A program made the translations under genes and the position numbers. The notes beneath the pieces were generated by a model, which had not been told where the DNA came from, ran no database searches, and worked only from the letters and a program-made list of their open reading frames with translations. This document shows positions 8,437 to 16,981 of a stretch of DNA of 64,000 nucleotides, piece after piece. How positions within the stretch are numbered: position 1 is the first letter of the stretch; every line of letters begins with the position of its first letter. Origin of the DNA: Actinobacteria bacterium OV450. GTDB taxonomy: Bacteria; Actinomycetota; Actinomycetes; Streptomycetales; Streptomycetaceae. The stretch lies in contig LJCW01000054.1 of NCBI GenBank assembly GCA_001298555.1, forward strand, positions 1 to 64,000, read 5' to 3'.

Positions 8437-10299
8437 GTGAGACCGACCCCCCACAAGGTCCGCGCCGCAAGCACGTTCACCCTCGCCGCGCTGGCCGCCG
8501 CCGCCCTGTCCGTCACCCCGGCCGCGGCCGCGCCGCACCGGGCGCCTTCGCCGGCCGCCGTCTGCACCCCGGCCCAGGTGGTCGCCAACGGCGGCTTCGA
8601 GAGCGGCACTTCGCCCTGGACCCAGTCGCAGAGCGGACTCATCACCAGCCGCGCGGGCCAGGCCGCCCACGGCGGCACCGCCTTCGCCTGGCTGAACGGT
8701 GTGGGCCGTACGCACACCGACACGCTCTCCCAGAGCGTCACGGTCCCGTCCGGCTGCTCCACGGCCACCCTCACCTTCTGGCTGCACGTCGACACCGCCG
8801 AGACGACCTCGTCGACCAAGTACGACAAGCTCACGGCGAAGATCGGCAGCACGACGCTCGCCACGTACTCGAACCTCGACAAGAACACCGGCTACGTCCA
8901 GAAGTCGTTCGACGTGTCGGCCTTCGCCGGCCAGACGGTCGCCGTCGCGTTCACCGGGACCGAGGACTCCAGCCTCCAGACGAGCTTCGTCATCGACGAC
9001 GTCGCACTCGACACCGCCGGCGGCACCACGCCGCCCGGGGACTCCACCCGCACCCCGGCCTCACCCTCGTACGCCGTCAGCCTCAGCAGCAACACGAGCG
9101 GCACGGGCTGGACCGGCCACGAGAGCGCGACCTTCACCAACGCCTCGCCCACCGCCCTCACCGAGGTCTACCTGCGGCTGTGGGACAACTACCACGGCAC
9201 CTGCTCCGCCATGCCGATCACGGTTTCCAACGTCACCGGCGGCACCGCGGGCGCCCTGTCCGTCGGCTGCACCGCCCTGAAGATCGACCTCCCGACACCG
9301 CTGCCCCAGGGCCAGAGCGCCACGATCGGCTTCGACCTCGGGATCACCGTTCCCAGCGGCGCCGACCGCTTCGGCTACGACGGGGCCTTCAGCATGCTCG
9401 GCAACGCCCTGCCGGTCCTCGCGGTCCGGGACGGGGCGGGCTGGCACCTGGACCCGTACACCAACAACGGGGAGTCCTTCTACTCACTGGCCTCCGACTT
9501 CCGCGTGACCCTCGACCACCCGAGCAGCCTGCTCGTCCCGGCCACCGGCGCCTCGGTGGACACCCCCGGCAGCAGCGGACGTACGGTGACCACGGCCACC
9601 GCCACCGCGGTCCGGGACTTCGCCTGGGCGGCGGGGCCGTTCAGCAAGATCTCCGGCACCTCCGCGGCCGGCACCCCGGTCAACATCTACTCCGTCTCCG
9701 GCATCAGTGCGGCGGACGCGCAGTCGATGCTCACCACCGCCAAGTCCGCGGTGGACGCCCACTCGGGCCGGTTCGGCGCCTACCCGTACGGCGAACTCGA
9801 CGCCGTGATCGACAACAACTACTGGTTCGGCGGGATGGAGTACCCCGGGTTCGTCCTGGACCTGGTCAGCACCACCGCCCTCACCCACGAGATCGGCCAC
9901 CAGTGGTGGTACGGCATCGTCGGCGACGACGAGTACGCGAGCCCCTGGCTCGACGAGGCGTTCACCGACTACGCCACCGACCTGGCCCTGAACAAGACCG
10001 GCGCGAACTGCTGGAACAGCGTCTCGTGGTCCTCGTCCGCCGAGAAGATCACCAATTCCATGGGCTACTGGGACGCCCACTCGTCCCGGTACTCCACCGT
10101 CGTCTACGGCTACGGCAAATGCGCCCTGCACGACCTGCGGCGCGTTCTCGGTGACACGGCCATGGCCAAACTCCTGAAGGACTACGCCGCTTCGCACTGG
10201 TACGGCGTCTCCACCACGGCCGAGTTCAAGGCGGCGGCCCAGGCCGCCACGACCACGGACCTGAGCTCGTTCTGGACGCAGCACCGCATCGACGGCTGA
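8437..10299 (+). CDS. Secreted M1 family zinc metallopeptidase
   Basis: Extracellular aminopeptidase-like protein of 620 residues. GTG start with AAAGGAG Shine-Dalgarno. A signal peptide (basic start, hydrophobic core, cleavage near AAAAAP, about residue 32) leads into an N-terminal beta-sandwich-like module (GGFESGTSPWTQ onward, to about 195) that looks like a carbohydrate-binding or jelly-roll domain. The M1 catalytic core has GGMEYPG and the zinc site HEIGH at 484-488 with the third ligand E507 exactly 18 residues later (HExxH-18-E). It lies directly before a second secreted protease gene, with a strong terminator between them. Confidence 0.93.
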   Translation: MRPTPHKVRAASTFTLAALAAAALSVTPAAAAPHRAPSPAAVCTPAQVVANGGFESGTSPWTQSQSGLITSRAGQAAHGGTAFAWLNGVGRTHTDTLSQSVTVPSGCSTATLTFWLHVDTAETTSSTKYDKLTAKIGSTTLATYSNLDKNTGYVQKSFDVSAFAGQTVAVAFTGTEDSSLQTSFVIDDVALDTAGGTTPPGDSTRTPASPSYAVSLSSNTSGTGWTGHESATFTNASPTALTEVYLRLWDNYHGTCSAMPITVSNVTGGTAGALSVGCTALKIDLPTPLPQGQSATIGFDLGITVPSGADRFGYDGAFSMLGNALPVLAVRDGAGWHLDPYTNNGESFYSLASDFRVTLDHPSSLLVPATGASVDTPGSSGRTVTTATATAVRDFAWAAGPFSKISGTSAAGTPVNIYSVSGISAADAQSMLTTAKSAVDAHSGRFGAYPYGELDAVIDNNYWFGGMEYPGFVLDLVSTTALTHEIGHQWWYGIVGDDEYASPWLDEAFTDYATDLALNKTGANCWNSVSWSSSAEKITNSMGYWDAHSSRYSTVVYGYGKCALHDLRRVLGDTAMAKLLKDYAASHWYGVSTTAEFKAAAQAATTTDLSSFWTQHRIDG

Positions 10300-10322
10300 C
10301 CCCCGCTCCCACCCGGCACCGC

Positions 10323-10362
10323 TTCGCCGCGGTGGACGCCTCCCCGCGTCCACCGCGGCGAA
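10323..10362 (+). terminator. Strong hairpin terminator after the M1 protease gene
   Basis: Perfect 17-bp inverted repeat: TTCGCCGCGGTGGACGC at 10323-10339 and its complement at 10346-10362, with a 6-base loop. It has no U tract, as usual in Streptomyces. Confidence 0.8.
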
Positions 10363-10468
10363 CTCATGTCCGGGCCCGACCTGCACCGCCTCCCGCACCC
10401 TAGCCGTCACCTGTGACATGTGAAATATTACCTGCGCTTCGACCCAACTCCCCGAAAGGTGCGTCACG

Positions 10469-12763
10469 TTGCGCAGACTCTCCGCGGCGGTAGCGGCGAT
10501 ATCGCTCGCCCTCCTCGCCACCCCCGCGCTCGCCGCGCCCGCACCGCCGCCCGCGGCGGCGCAGCAGGCCCCCGAACTGTCGCCCGCGCCGCCGGCCGCG
10601 CCGCTGGAGCTCCAGCGCCAGAGCCTGCGCCGGCAGGCCCTCGAAGGCGTCGCCGCGGGCACCACGCAGGCCGAGGCGGACGGCACGCTCCCGCGCCGGG
10701 CCACGGTCGGCAAGCGGTACGTCGAACTGGCGCAGGAGCGCAAGGACAAGGTCTTCGTGATCCTGGCCGAGTTCGGCGACCAGGTGGACACCACCACCGA
10801 GTACGAGGGCAGGCCGCGCTTCGGCGGCACGCCGGGCCCCCGCCACGACACCATCACCAAGCCCGCCAGGACCGACAACCACACGCTGTGGCGCAAGGAC
10901 TTCGACCAGGCCTACTACCAGCGGCAGTTCTTCGGCACCGACCCCGGCGCCGTCACCCTGCGCAACTACTACCGGCTGCAGTCCTCCGGCCGCTACGACA
11001 TGGACGGCCAGGTCAGCGACTGGGTGCGGCTGCCGTGGAACGAGGCCCGCTACGGGACGGACAACTGCTCCGAGGCCGGCCAGTGCCGCACCAACTGGGA
11101 CCTCGTGCGCGACGCGACCAACGCCTGGTACCACTCCGAGCGCGCCAAGGGCCGGACCCCGGAGGAGATCAAGGCCCAGCTGGCCGAGTACGACGTGTGG
11201 GACCGGTACGACGCCGACCACGACGGCAACTTCGACGAGCCGGACGGCTATCTGGACCACCTCGTCATCGTCCACGCGGGCAAGGACCAGACCTGGGGCG
11301 GCGGCGACCAGGGCAAGGACGCCGTGTGGGCCCACCGCTGGTTCGCGTACTGGGACCAGGCGGGCAGCGCCGGCCCCGGGGACAACAAGGCGGGCGGCAC
11401 ACCGGTGGGCGATTCCGGCATCTGGGCCGGCGACTACCTGACCGGCGGCGAGAACAGCGGAGTAGGGCTGTTCGCCCACGAGTTCGGGCACGACCTGGGG
11501 CTGCCCGACCTGTACAGCTCGGACGGGGACAACGCCGTCAACTTCTGGTCGCTGATGTCCACGGCCTCCTACCTGGGCAAGGGGCGCAACACCACCGGTG
11601 ACTTCCCCGGCGACCTCGATCCGTGGAGCAAGCTGCAACTGGGCTGGCTGGAGTACACGGAGGCCGACGCGGGGCGCAGGACACGCGCCGTGCTGGGGGT
11701 GTCGGGCTACAACACCGATGATCCACAGGCCCTGTTGGTCCACCTGCCGCCGTCGGTGACCCGTACCGAGCTGACCGACCCGTCCGAGGGCGGCAGCCAG
11801 TGGTGGAGCGGCACCGGCGACCTGATGGACAACACCCTGACGCGGGCGGTCGATCTGACCGGGGCGCCCGCGGCCCGGCTGGACGCCCGCATCTGGTACG
11901 ACATCGAGAAGGACTTCGACTTCCTGACCGTGGAGGCCTCCACGGACGGCGGCACCACCTGGTCGGCCCTGCCGGGCACGGTCGGCGGCGTCGCCGTCCC
12001 GGCGAAGGGGATCTCGGGCTCGTCCGGCGGCTGGGCCGAACTCTCCGTGCCGCTGGACGGGTACGCGGGGCGCGGGATCCAGCTGCGGCTGCGGGTGACC
12101 TCGGACGGCAACACGCACGGCAGGGGCGTCACGTTCGACGACATCCGGATCACGGCGGACGGGCGCGAGCTGCTGCACGACGGCGCCGAGCAGGGCGACC
12201 ACGGCTGGACGGCGCAGCGCTGGTCGCGGACGGACGGACGGACCGGGAGCGCCCAGCACCCCCGGGCCTACCTGGTGGAGAACCGGCGTTACACCGGCTA
12301 CGGGTCCTACCTCAAGACCGGTCCGTACAACTTCGGCGCGGGCAACGACACGGTGGAGTTCTACCCGTACCAGCAGGGCGTGCTCATCTGGCTCTGGGAC
12401 ACGGCGTACAGCGACAACACCACGAAGGCGCACCCGGGCGCGGGCCTGCTGCTGCCCGTCGACGCACGGCCCGAGCCGTTGCGGTACGCGGACGGCTCCC
12501 CGCTCAACGCCCGGGCGCAGACCTTCGACGCGACGTTCTCCACGCGTCCGAGCGACGAGATCGTGCTGCACAGGGCCGGCGTGCCGGTGCTGGTCCCGGC
12601 ACGGCCGGGCGTCCCGGTCTTCGACGACCACAAGGGCGGGTACTGGAACGCGGACCTGCCGCAGGTGGGCGTGAAGGTCCCGGACACCGGGACCCGGATC
12701 ACGGTGCTGAAGGAGGCCTCCGGTGGCGCCCTGACCACGGTCCAGGTCAGCCCGTCCACCTGA
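10469..12763 (+). CDS. Secreted immune inhibitor A-type M6 metalloprotease
   Basis: 764-residue secreted zinc protease of the M6 (InhA/PrtV) family. The TTG start precedes a short signal peptide ending near TPALA-AP (about 23). The catalytic zinc motif HEFGHDLGLPD begins at residue 337, followed by the MSTASY Met-turn region. The ~300-residue C-terminal part (ARIWYDIEKDFDFLTVEAST, then VTFDDIRITADG) is the beta-sandwich found in InhA proteins. A SD-like GAAAGG lies before the start, and imperfect palindromes (GTCAC-CT-GTGAC near 10405-10416) lie in the promoter region. InhA relatives degrade host or competitor peptides; here the targets are unknown. Confidence 0.92.
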   Translation: MRRLSAAVAAISLALLATPALAAPAPPPAAAQQAPELSPAPPAAPLELQRQSLRRQALEGVAAGTTQAEADGTLPRRATVGKRYVELAQERKDKVFVILAEFGDQVDTTTEYEGRPRFGGTPGPRHDTITKPARTDNHTLWRKDFDQAYYQRQFFGTDPGAVTLRNYYRLQSSGRYDMDGQVSDWVRLPWNEARYGTDNCSEAGQCRTNWDLVRDATNAWYHSERAKGRTPEEIKAQLAEYDVWDRYDADHDGNFDEPDGYLDHLVIVHAGKDQTWGGGDQGKDAVWAHRWFAYWDQAGSAGPGDNKAGGTPVGDSGIWAGDYLTGGENSGVGLFAHEFGHDLGLPDLYSSDGDNAVNFWSLMSTASYLGKGRNTTGDFPGDLDPWSKLQLGWLEYTEADAGRRTRAVLGVSGYNTDDPQALLVHLPPSVTRTELTDPSEGGSQWWSGTGDLMDNTLTRAVDLTGAPAARLDARIWYDIEKDFDFLTVEASTDGGTTWSALPGTVGGVAVPAKGISGSSGGWAELSVPLDGYAGRGIQLRLRVTSDGNTHGRGVTFDDIRITADGRELLHDGAEQGDHGWTAQRWSRTDGRTGSAQHPRAYLVENRRYTGYGSYLKTGPYNFGAGNDTVEFYPYQQGVLIWLWDTAYSDNTTKAHPGAGLLLPVDARPEPLRYADGSPLNARAQTFDATFSTRPSDEIVLHRAGVPVLVPARPGVPVFDDHKGGYWNADLPQVGVKVPDTGTRITVLKEASGGALTTVQVSPST

Positions 12764-12777
12764 CCCCCGCCTCCGTT

Positions 12778-12805
12778 CTCCCGGCGCCCGCCCCGGCGCC
12801 GGGAG
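12778..12805. terminator. Bidirectional hairpin between convergent genes
   Basis: CTCCCGGCGCC, a 6-base loop CGCCCC, then GGCGCCGGGAG: 11-bp perfect stem. It lies between the M6 protease gene (+) and the SGNH hydrolase gene (-), so it can serve both. Confidence 0.7.
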
Positions 12806-12818
12806 GACCGGCGGCCAA

Positions 12819-12872
12819 GGGCTGTCCCGTGAACCCCGGCGGGCACGCGACGCCGGGGGTGCGGGACGGCCC
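12819..12872. repeat. Short TIR element, family A, internally deleted copy (54 bp)
   Basis: Begins GGGCTGTCCCGTGAACCCCG and ends with a diverged inverted copy (CGGGACGGCCC). Both ends match the termini of the 159-bp element at 58295-58453, with almost the entire core missing. It abuts the TGA stop codon (12873-12875) of the SGNH hydrolase gene exactly. See the family A element for interpretation. Confidence 0.6.
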
Positions 12873-14090
12873 TCAGGCAGTGACGGGGGCGAAGGGGCCG
12901 CCCGCGCCGAAGGCCAGTGCGGCGAAGCGGTCGGCGATGCGGCGGTGGGTGGCGGCGTCCGGGTGGAGCTGGTCGGGGAGCGGCAGTTCGGCGAAGTCCG
13001 CCTCGCCGTAGAGTTCCCGGCCGTCGAGGTAGTACAGGTGGGGGTCCTCGGCGGCACGCTGCTTCACGATGCGGGACAGTTCGTCCCGGATGACGTTCAG
13101 CGTCAGCTTCCCGGCGGCGCGCTCCGCCGGGTCGCCCGCGGCGCGGAACCGGAGCTTCCCGGCGCTGAGGGTGCTGAAGTCCGGGACGCTGGGTCCGGGG
13201 GTGTCCTCGTGGATCGGGCACAGCACGGACGACACCACGAGCAGGGGCGTGGTGGGGTGCCCCTCGCGGAGGGTGTCGAGGAAGCCGTGCACGGCCGGGG
13301 TGAAGGCCCGCAGCCGCATCAGGTCGGTGTTGACCAGGTTGATGCCGATCTTGACGCTGACGAGGTCGGCCGGGGTGTCGCGCATGGCCCGGGCGGTGAA
13401 CGGGTCGAGCAGGGCGCTGCCCCCGAAGCCCATGTTGACCAGGTCCACGCCGCCGAGGGAGGCGGCGAGCGCCGGCCAGGTCGTGGAGGGACTGGCGGCG
13501 TCGGAGCCGTGGCTGACGGAGCTGCCGTGGTGCAGCCACACCCGGCGGCCGCCCCGCGGTGCGGGTTCGGCGGGGGCGTCGGTGCGCAGGGCGACGAGCT
13601 CGGTGATCTCGTTGTGCGGCAGCCAGATCTCGACGTCCTTGGGGCGGTCGGGCAGGCCCGCGAACCGTACGGTGCCGATCGGGCCGGGCCGGTTCTCCAC
13701 GGACCCGGTGCTCATGTCGACCTCGCGGACGTTGCCTCCGGTCACCGAGGCCTGTCCGGCGAGGCGTCCGTCGACGATCAGGTCGTACACGCCGTCGGGG
13801 CGGGGCGGGGCGCCCACGTACGCCATCTTCGTGCGGAGCGTGTCGAGCTCGATGACGGTGGCCCGGGTCCGCAACGCCAGCCGTACGCCGGAGGGCTGGG
13901 ACTGCGCCATGGCCAGCTGCCCGTCGGTGTTCTGTGCGCGGGCCCACGCCGGCAGCCGGTGCGGGAGCACACCGTGCCCGGTGCGCTCGAGGTCGAGCGC
14001 ACCGCGCAGGAGGTCCGCCGTGAGGGGCGTGGTGACGGTTGCGGCGCCGGGGCCGGCCGGGCCGGGTGTGGATGCATGCGGGTCGTTCAT
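12873..14090 (-). CDS. SGNH/GDSL family hydrolase (lipase/esterase-like)
   Basis: 405-residue serine hydrolase. Residues 1-185 form a beta-rich N-terminal module; the SGNH core follows. Block I is HHGSSVSHG (nucleophile serine in the GSS context), block II MGFGGSALLD (oxyanion glycine), block III IGIN (oxyanion asparagine) and block V DQLHPD (catalytic Asp and His). No signal peptide is apparent, so the enzyme is probably cytosolic. It is transcribed alone, divergent from the alpha/beta hydrolase gene at 14424, and its stop codon touches a family A repeat element. The ester or lipid substrate is unknown. Confidence 0.88.
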   Translation of the reverse strand: MNDPHASTPGPAGPGAATVTTPLTADLLRGALDLERTGHGVLPHRLPAWARAQNTDGQLAMAQSQPSGVRLALRTRATVIELDTLRTKMAYVGAPPRPDGVYDLIVDGRLAGQASVTGGNVREVDMSTGSVENRPGPIGTVRFAGLPDRPKDVEIWLPHNEITELVALRTDAPAEPAPRGGRRVWLHHGSSVSHGSDAASPSTTWPALAASLGGVDLVNMGFGGSALLDPFTARAMRDTPADLVSVKIGINLVNTDLMRLRAFTPAVHGFLDTLREGHPTTPLLVVSSVLCPIHEDTPGPSVPDFSTLSAGKLRFRAAGDPAERAAGKLTLNVIRDELSRIVKQRAAEDPHLYYLDGRELYGEADFAELPLPDQLHPDAATHRRIADRFAALAFGAGGPFAPVTA

Positions 14091-14192
14091 GGTCCCAGCC
14101 TGTCAACCGCACACCGGATCCGCACACCGGTTTACGGGCGCTGCCCGCGCCTTCGGGCGGCGGCGTTCCCCGCCTCCGGCGGCGCGGCGCGC

Positions 14193-14227
14193 CACGGCCC
14201 TCCCGTGGGGAGTGCGGGAGGGCCGTG
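14193..14227. promoter_or_regulatory. Hairpin in divergent intergenic region
   Basis: CACGGCCCTCCCG and CGGGAGGGCCGTG, perfect 13-bp stem with a 9-base loop. It lies between two divergent genes (starts at 14090 and 14424), so it is not at the 3' end of either gene. Function unclear. Confidence 0.4.
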
Positions 14228-14315
14228 TGCCCGGGATGGTCCGGAGCAACACCATATGCACGGATACGAGCGGCGCGACAGGCATATGACAGAAGAAATG
14301 AGACTCACGTCGCAG

Positions 14316-14383
14316 GCGTCACCCCCGGGTCGGGTGGCTCCTGCGACTCAAGTTGCAGGGGCCACCCGACCCGAGGGTGACGC
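14316..14383. repeat. 68-bp near-perfect inverted repeat in the leader of the alpha/beta hydrolase gene
   Basis: Two 29-base arms (14316-14344 and 14355-14383) pair at 27 of 29 positions around the 10-base loop GACTCAAGTT. It ends 40 bp before the start codon at 14424. As RNA it would be a very stable hairpin in the 5' leader; as DNA it could be a small palindromic repeat element. No second copy was seen in this window. Confidence 0.65.
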
Positions 14384-14423
14384 CCCGGCCGCGGCGGGCC
14401 AAGACCATGGCGAGGTGAAGATG

Positions 14424-15863
14424 ATGAACCCCTGGGAATGGCTTCTGGTGCTCGCTTCCGTCGCGCTGGTGCTGGCGCGGTGGCTTCCGCCGCGTCCGCG
14501 GCGGCCCGTCACCGTGGGCGCGGTGGCCGCCGTCGCGGTGTCGGGGGCCGTGCTGGGCGTCCTCGGGATGCGGTGGCAGATGGTGCCGGTGCTGGCCGGC
14601 GCGGCCGTCGCCCTCCCCTTCGCGCTGGCGCCGCTGCTGCGGCAGCGTACGCGCCGGGCTCCGTGGTGGCTGGCGCTGCCGGGGTCGGTGACGGGCCTCG
14701 CCCTGATCGCCGCCGGTGCGGGAGCGGCCTGGGCGCTGCCCACGCCGGTGTTCCCCGAGCCGACCGGCCGGTTCGCGGTGGGCACCAGCGTGCTGGAGCT
14801 GACCGACCCGGCGCGCCCCGAGACCGCCACCGCCGCGCCCGAGGACCGGCGTACGGTCGTCGCACAGTTCTGGTATCCCGCCCGCCAGAGCCCCGCGGGC
14901 AGTCGGCGCGCCCCGTACCTGGGACGCACGGAGCACGAGTCGCGCGTGGTCTCCGGTGCGCTCGCCGAGTACGCCGGACTTCCCGGCATGCTGCTGGACG
15001 GCCTGCCGCGCGCCCGTACGCATGCGGTGTACGACGCCGCGGCGGCGGGCGACGGGGAGCGGTTCCCCGTCGTGCTGTTCTCCCCCGGCCTGGGCGGCGT
15101 GCGGGCCCAGAACACCGCCTGGGCGGAGGAGCTGGCGAGCCACGGCTACGTCGTCGTCGGCCTCGACCACCCCTACGACTCGGCGGCGGTGGTCCTCTCG
15201 GACGGCCGCACGGTCCGTACGGAGGTCTCGGCGACCGGTGACGCGGTGGAGGACGAGAGGCGGGCGGCCGCGTGGACGGCGGTGCGCGCCGCCGACCTGA
15301 GCTTCGTGCGGGCCCGGTTGGAGCGCGTGGACGGCGGCGCGATCGCCGGTCCCCTCGCCGGGCGCCTCGACACCGGCCGCGTCGCGGTGGCCGGCCACTC
15401 GATCGGCGGGGGTGCGGCCCTGCAGGCGGCCCGCCAGGACCCCGGGTTCGCAGCCGTCATCGACCTGGACGGATACCCCCACGACCCCGGTCCGCAGCCC
15501 TTCCGGCAGCCGGTGCTCGCGCTCACCCAGGCCATCGGGCCGGACACCGACCCGGATTACCTCCCCGCCCTCACCCGGGTCCTCGGGCTCAGCAGCGCGA
15601 CGAGCTACCGCCTGACCGTCCCCGGAGCCGCGCACCTCACCTTCACCGACGCGCCGCTCTACCTGCCGCCCGTCCCCTCCCTCGTCGGCTCCCCGGACCG
15701 CACGGAGGGCCTGCGCATCACCGCCGCCGCGAGCCTCGTCTTCCTCGACAGCACCCTGCGCCACCACGCGGACGGCCCGGGGAGCACGGGCGGCCCGGCC
15801 GACCCCGCCACGGCCCTGTCGGCCTACGGCACCCTCGTCGTCCACCCCGGGTCCGGTGCGTGA
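14424..15863 (+). CDS. Membrane-linked alpha/beta hydrolase (PAF-acetylhydrolase/dienelactone hydrolase-like)
   Basis: 479 residues. Three or four hydrophobic segments fill the first ~105 residues, followed by a soluble alpha/beta hydrolase domain with the nucleophile elbow GHSIGGGAA and an oxyanion region VVLFSPGLGG. The layout resembles bacterial PAF-acetylhydrolase-like lipases carrying an N-terminal membrane part. ATG at 14424 is preferred (GAGGTG Shine-Dalgarno at 14412-14417, six bases away); ATG at 14421 is the alternative. A longer in-frame start at 14286 would translate through the long inverted repeat and is unlikely. The catalytic domain probably faces outside; the substrate is unknown. 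Confidence 0.85.
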   Translation: MNPWEWLLVLASVALVLARWLPPRPRRPVTVGAVAAVAVSGAVLGVLGMRWQMVPVLAGAAVALPFALAPLLRQRTRRAPWWLALPGSVTGLALIAAGAGAAWALPTPVFPEPTGRFAVGTSVLELTDPARPETATAAPEDRRTVVAQFWYPARQSPAGSRRAPYLGRTEHESRVVSGALAEYAGLPGMLLDGLPRARTHAVYDAAAAGDGERFPVVLFSPGLGGVRAQNTAWAEELASHGYVVVGLDHPYDSAAVVLSDGRTVRTEVSATGDAVEDERRAAAWTAVRAADLSFVRARLERVDGGAIAGPLAGRLDTGRVAVAGHSIGGGAALQAARQDPGFAAVIDLDGYPHDPGPQPFRQPVLALTQAIGPDTDPDYLPALTRVLGLSSATSYRLTVPGAAHLTFTDAPLYLPPVPSLVGSPDRTEGLRITAAASLVFLDSTLRHHADGPGSTGGPADPATALSAYGTLVVHPGSGA

Positions 15864-15904
15864 ACAGTCGGTTGATCTCCCGGGTGGGCGACTCCCGCGG
15901 CGCT

Positions 15905-15944
15905 TATGCTCCCCCCTTACGTCCGCACCTCAAGCCGTAAGGGG
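15905..15944 (+). promoter_or_regulatory. Promoter and SD-sequestering inverted repeat before the acetyltransferase gene
   Basis: A TATGCT -10 hexamer (15905-15910) is followed by CCCCTTACG (15913-15921) and its perfect complement CGTAAGGGG (15936-15944). The second arm contains the AAGGGG Shine-Dalgarno of the GTG start at 15953, so a transcript including both arms would hide the ribosome-binding site. Confidence 0.45.
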
Positions 15945-15952
15945 ACCACCGC

Positions 15953-16552
15953 GTGAGCATCCGCATTCAACCCTCCTCCCAGGTCGACGAGAGCGCCGAA
16001 CTCGGTGACGGGACCACGGTCTGGGACCTGGCGCAGGTACGGGAGGACGCGCGGCTCGGCCGCGACTGCATCGTGGGGCGGGGGGCGTACGTCGGCCCCG
16101 GTGTGCGGATCGGCGACAACGTGAAGCTCCAGAACCACGCCCTCGTCTACGAACCCGCCGTGCTCGGCGACGGCGTGTTCATCGGGCCGGCGGCCGTGCT
16201 CACCAACGACTTCTACCCGCGGGCGGTCGATCCGGACGGGCGGCTCAAGCGCGGCGGCGACTGGGAGGCCGCCGGTGTCGTGGTGGACGAGGGGGCCTCG
16301 CTGGGGGCCCGGTCCGTGTGCGTGGCCGGGGTGCGCATCGGACGGTGGGCACTGGTCGCGGCCGGCGCGGTCGTGTCCCGGGACGTACCGGACTTCGCAC
16401 TGGTCGCAGGCGTACCGGCGCGCCGCATCGGGTGGGTGGGCCGGGCCGGGGTGCGCCTGGTGGAACGGGAGGGTGAACCGGGTGTGTGGCAGTGCCCGCG
16501 CACCGGTGCGCTGCACGACGAGAAGGACGGCGGCCTGCTGGAGCGGAACTGA
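15953..16552 (+). CDS. Hexapeptide-repeat N-acetyltransferase, WbpD/WlbB type
   Basis: 199-residue left-handed beta-helix acyltransferase. It matches the pattern of UDP-2-acetamido-3-amino-2,3-dideoxy-glucuronate N-acetyltransferases (WbpD of Pseudomonas, WlbB of Bordetella): IxPSSxVDESAELGDGTTVWDLAQV at the start, DNVKLQNHALVYE and VLTNDFYPR in the active-site region, GVPARRIGW and a C-terminal CP motif. It would acetylate the 3-amino group of a UDP-amino uronic acid. It lies 425 bp before the polysaccharide operon that encodes the rest of the pathway. GTG start with AAGGGG SD. The substrate follows from the neighbouring genes and is not proven. Confidence 0.85.
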   Translation: MSIRIQPSSQVDESAELGDGTTVWDLAQVREDARLGRDCIVGRGAYVGPGVRIGDNVKLQNHALVYEPAVLGDGVFIGPAAVLTNDFYPRAVDPDGRLKRGGDWEAAGVVVDEGASLGARSVCVAGVRIGRWALVAAGAVVSRDVPDFALVAGVPARRIGWVGRAGVRLVEREGEPGVWQCPRTGALHDEKDGGLLERN

Positions 16553-16977
16553 CGGTTCGTCGGCAAATTTGGGTCGGTGGCATTTCCTCAAAACCGCAAT
16601 CAACGAACACCCTTGGGCATACCTTGTCCCTGTACACGGGATCTGAGCAGGCAACAGGCTTTGTTCAGTGGGGGGTTGTACACGACGAGGGCATCGCGGA
16701 CCAGGTGACGGACGGCGCGCTACGCGCCCGCCCGACGCTGCCGTCCGCGTGCTCCGGTCCGGGGCATCGCTGGGGGGATCCAGTGGGCGGCCCCGGACGG
16801 TTCGTGCAATGGGGGGAACACACCGCCGGCACGTGCGTCGTCATGCGCACTCCCTTCCGCGGAACGACGACCGCCAGGTCCGTCCGAGGAGCGATCAGAG
16901 GGGGTAGGTGTGTTGGAGCCGTACAGCTCGGACATACGAAGTGCGCGCAGCACAGGGGGAACCGGGGTGGGGGCCCG
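16553..16977 (+). promoter_or_regulatory. 425-bp leader region of the polysaccharide operon
   Basis: Long non-coding stretch. Its first 100 bases (16560-16660) are noticeably AT-richer than the surroundings and are the likely promoter area, with a TTGGGCATACCTTG segment near 16612. The remainder is GC-rich with no recognisable riboswitch. A 79-codon frame (16668-16907) has shadow-like composition and was not called; the short frame at 16910 is listed separately. Confidence 0.4.
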
Positions 16978-16981
16978 GTGA
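16910..16981 (+). CDS. Possible 23-aa leader peptide coupled to the next gene
   Basis: A GTG-initiated frame of 23 codons starting V-L-E-P-Y-S-S-D-I-R. It has an AGAGGGGG Shine-Dalgarno at 16898-16904, and its TGA (16979-16981) overlaps the GTG start of the following gene as GTGA, the typical Streptomyces coupling arrangement. No similarity was recognised. Because the downstream gene has a TTA codon at position 6, coupled translation could matter for control. Confidence 0.35.
   Translation: MLEPYSSDIRSARSTGGTGVGAR

Noticed and set aside
10400..13057. 885-codon frame antisense to the M6 protease gene
   Set aside because: Val/Gly/Arg-rich shadow crossing a terminator and another gene's 3' end.
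16668..16907. 79-codon frame upstream of the polysaccharide operon
   Set aside because: Arg/Gly-rich shadow composition, no credible function and a weak start; kept only as part of the leader region.
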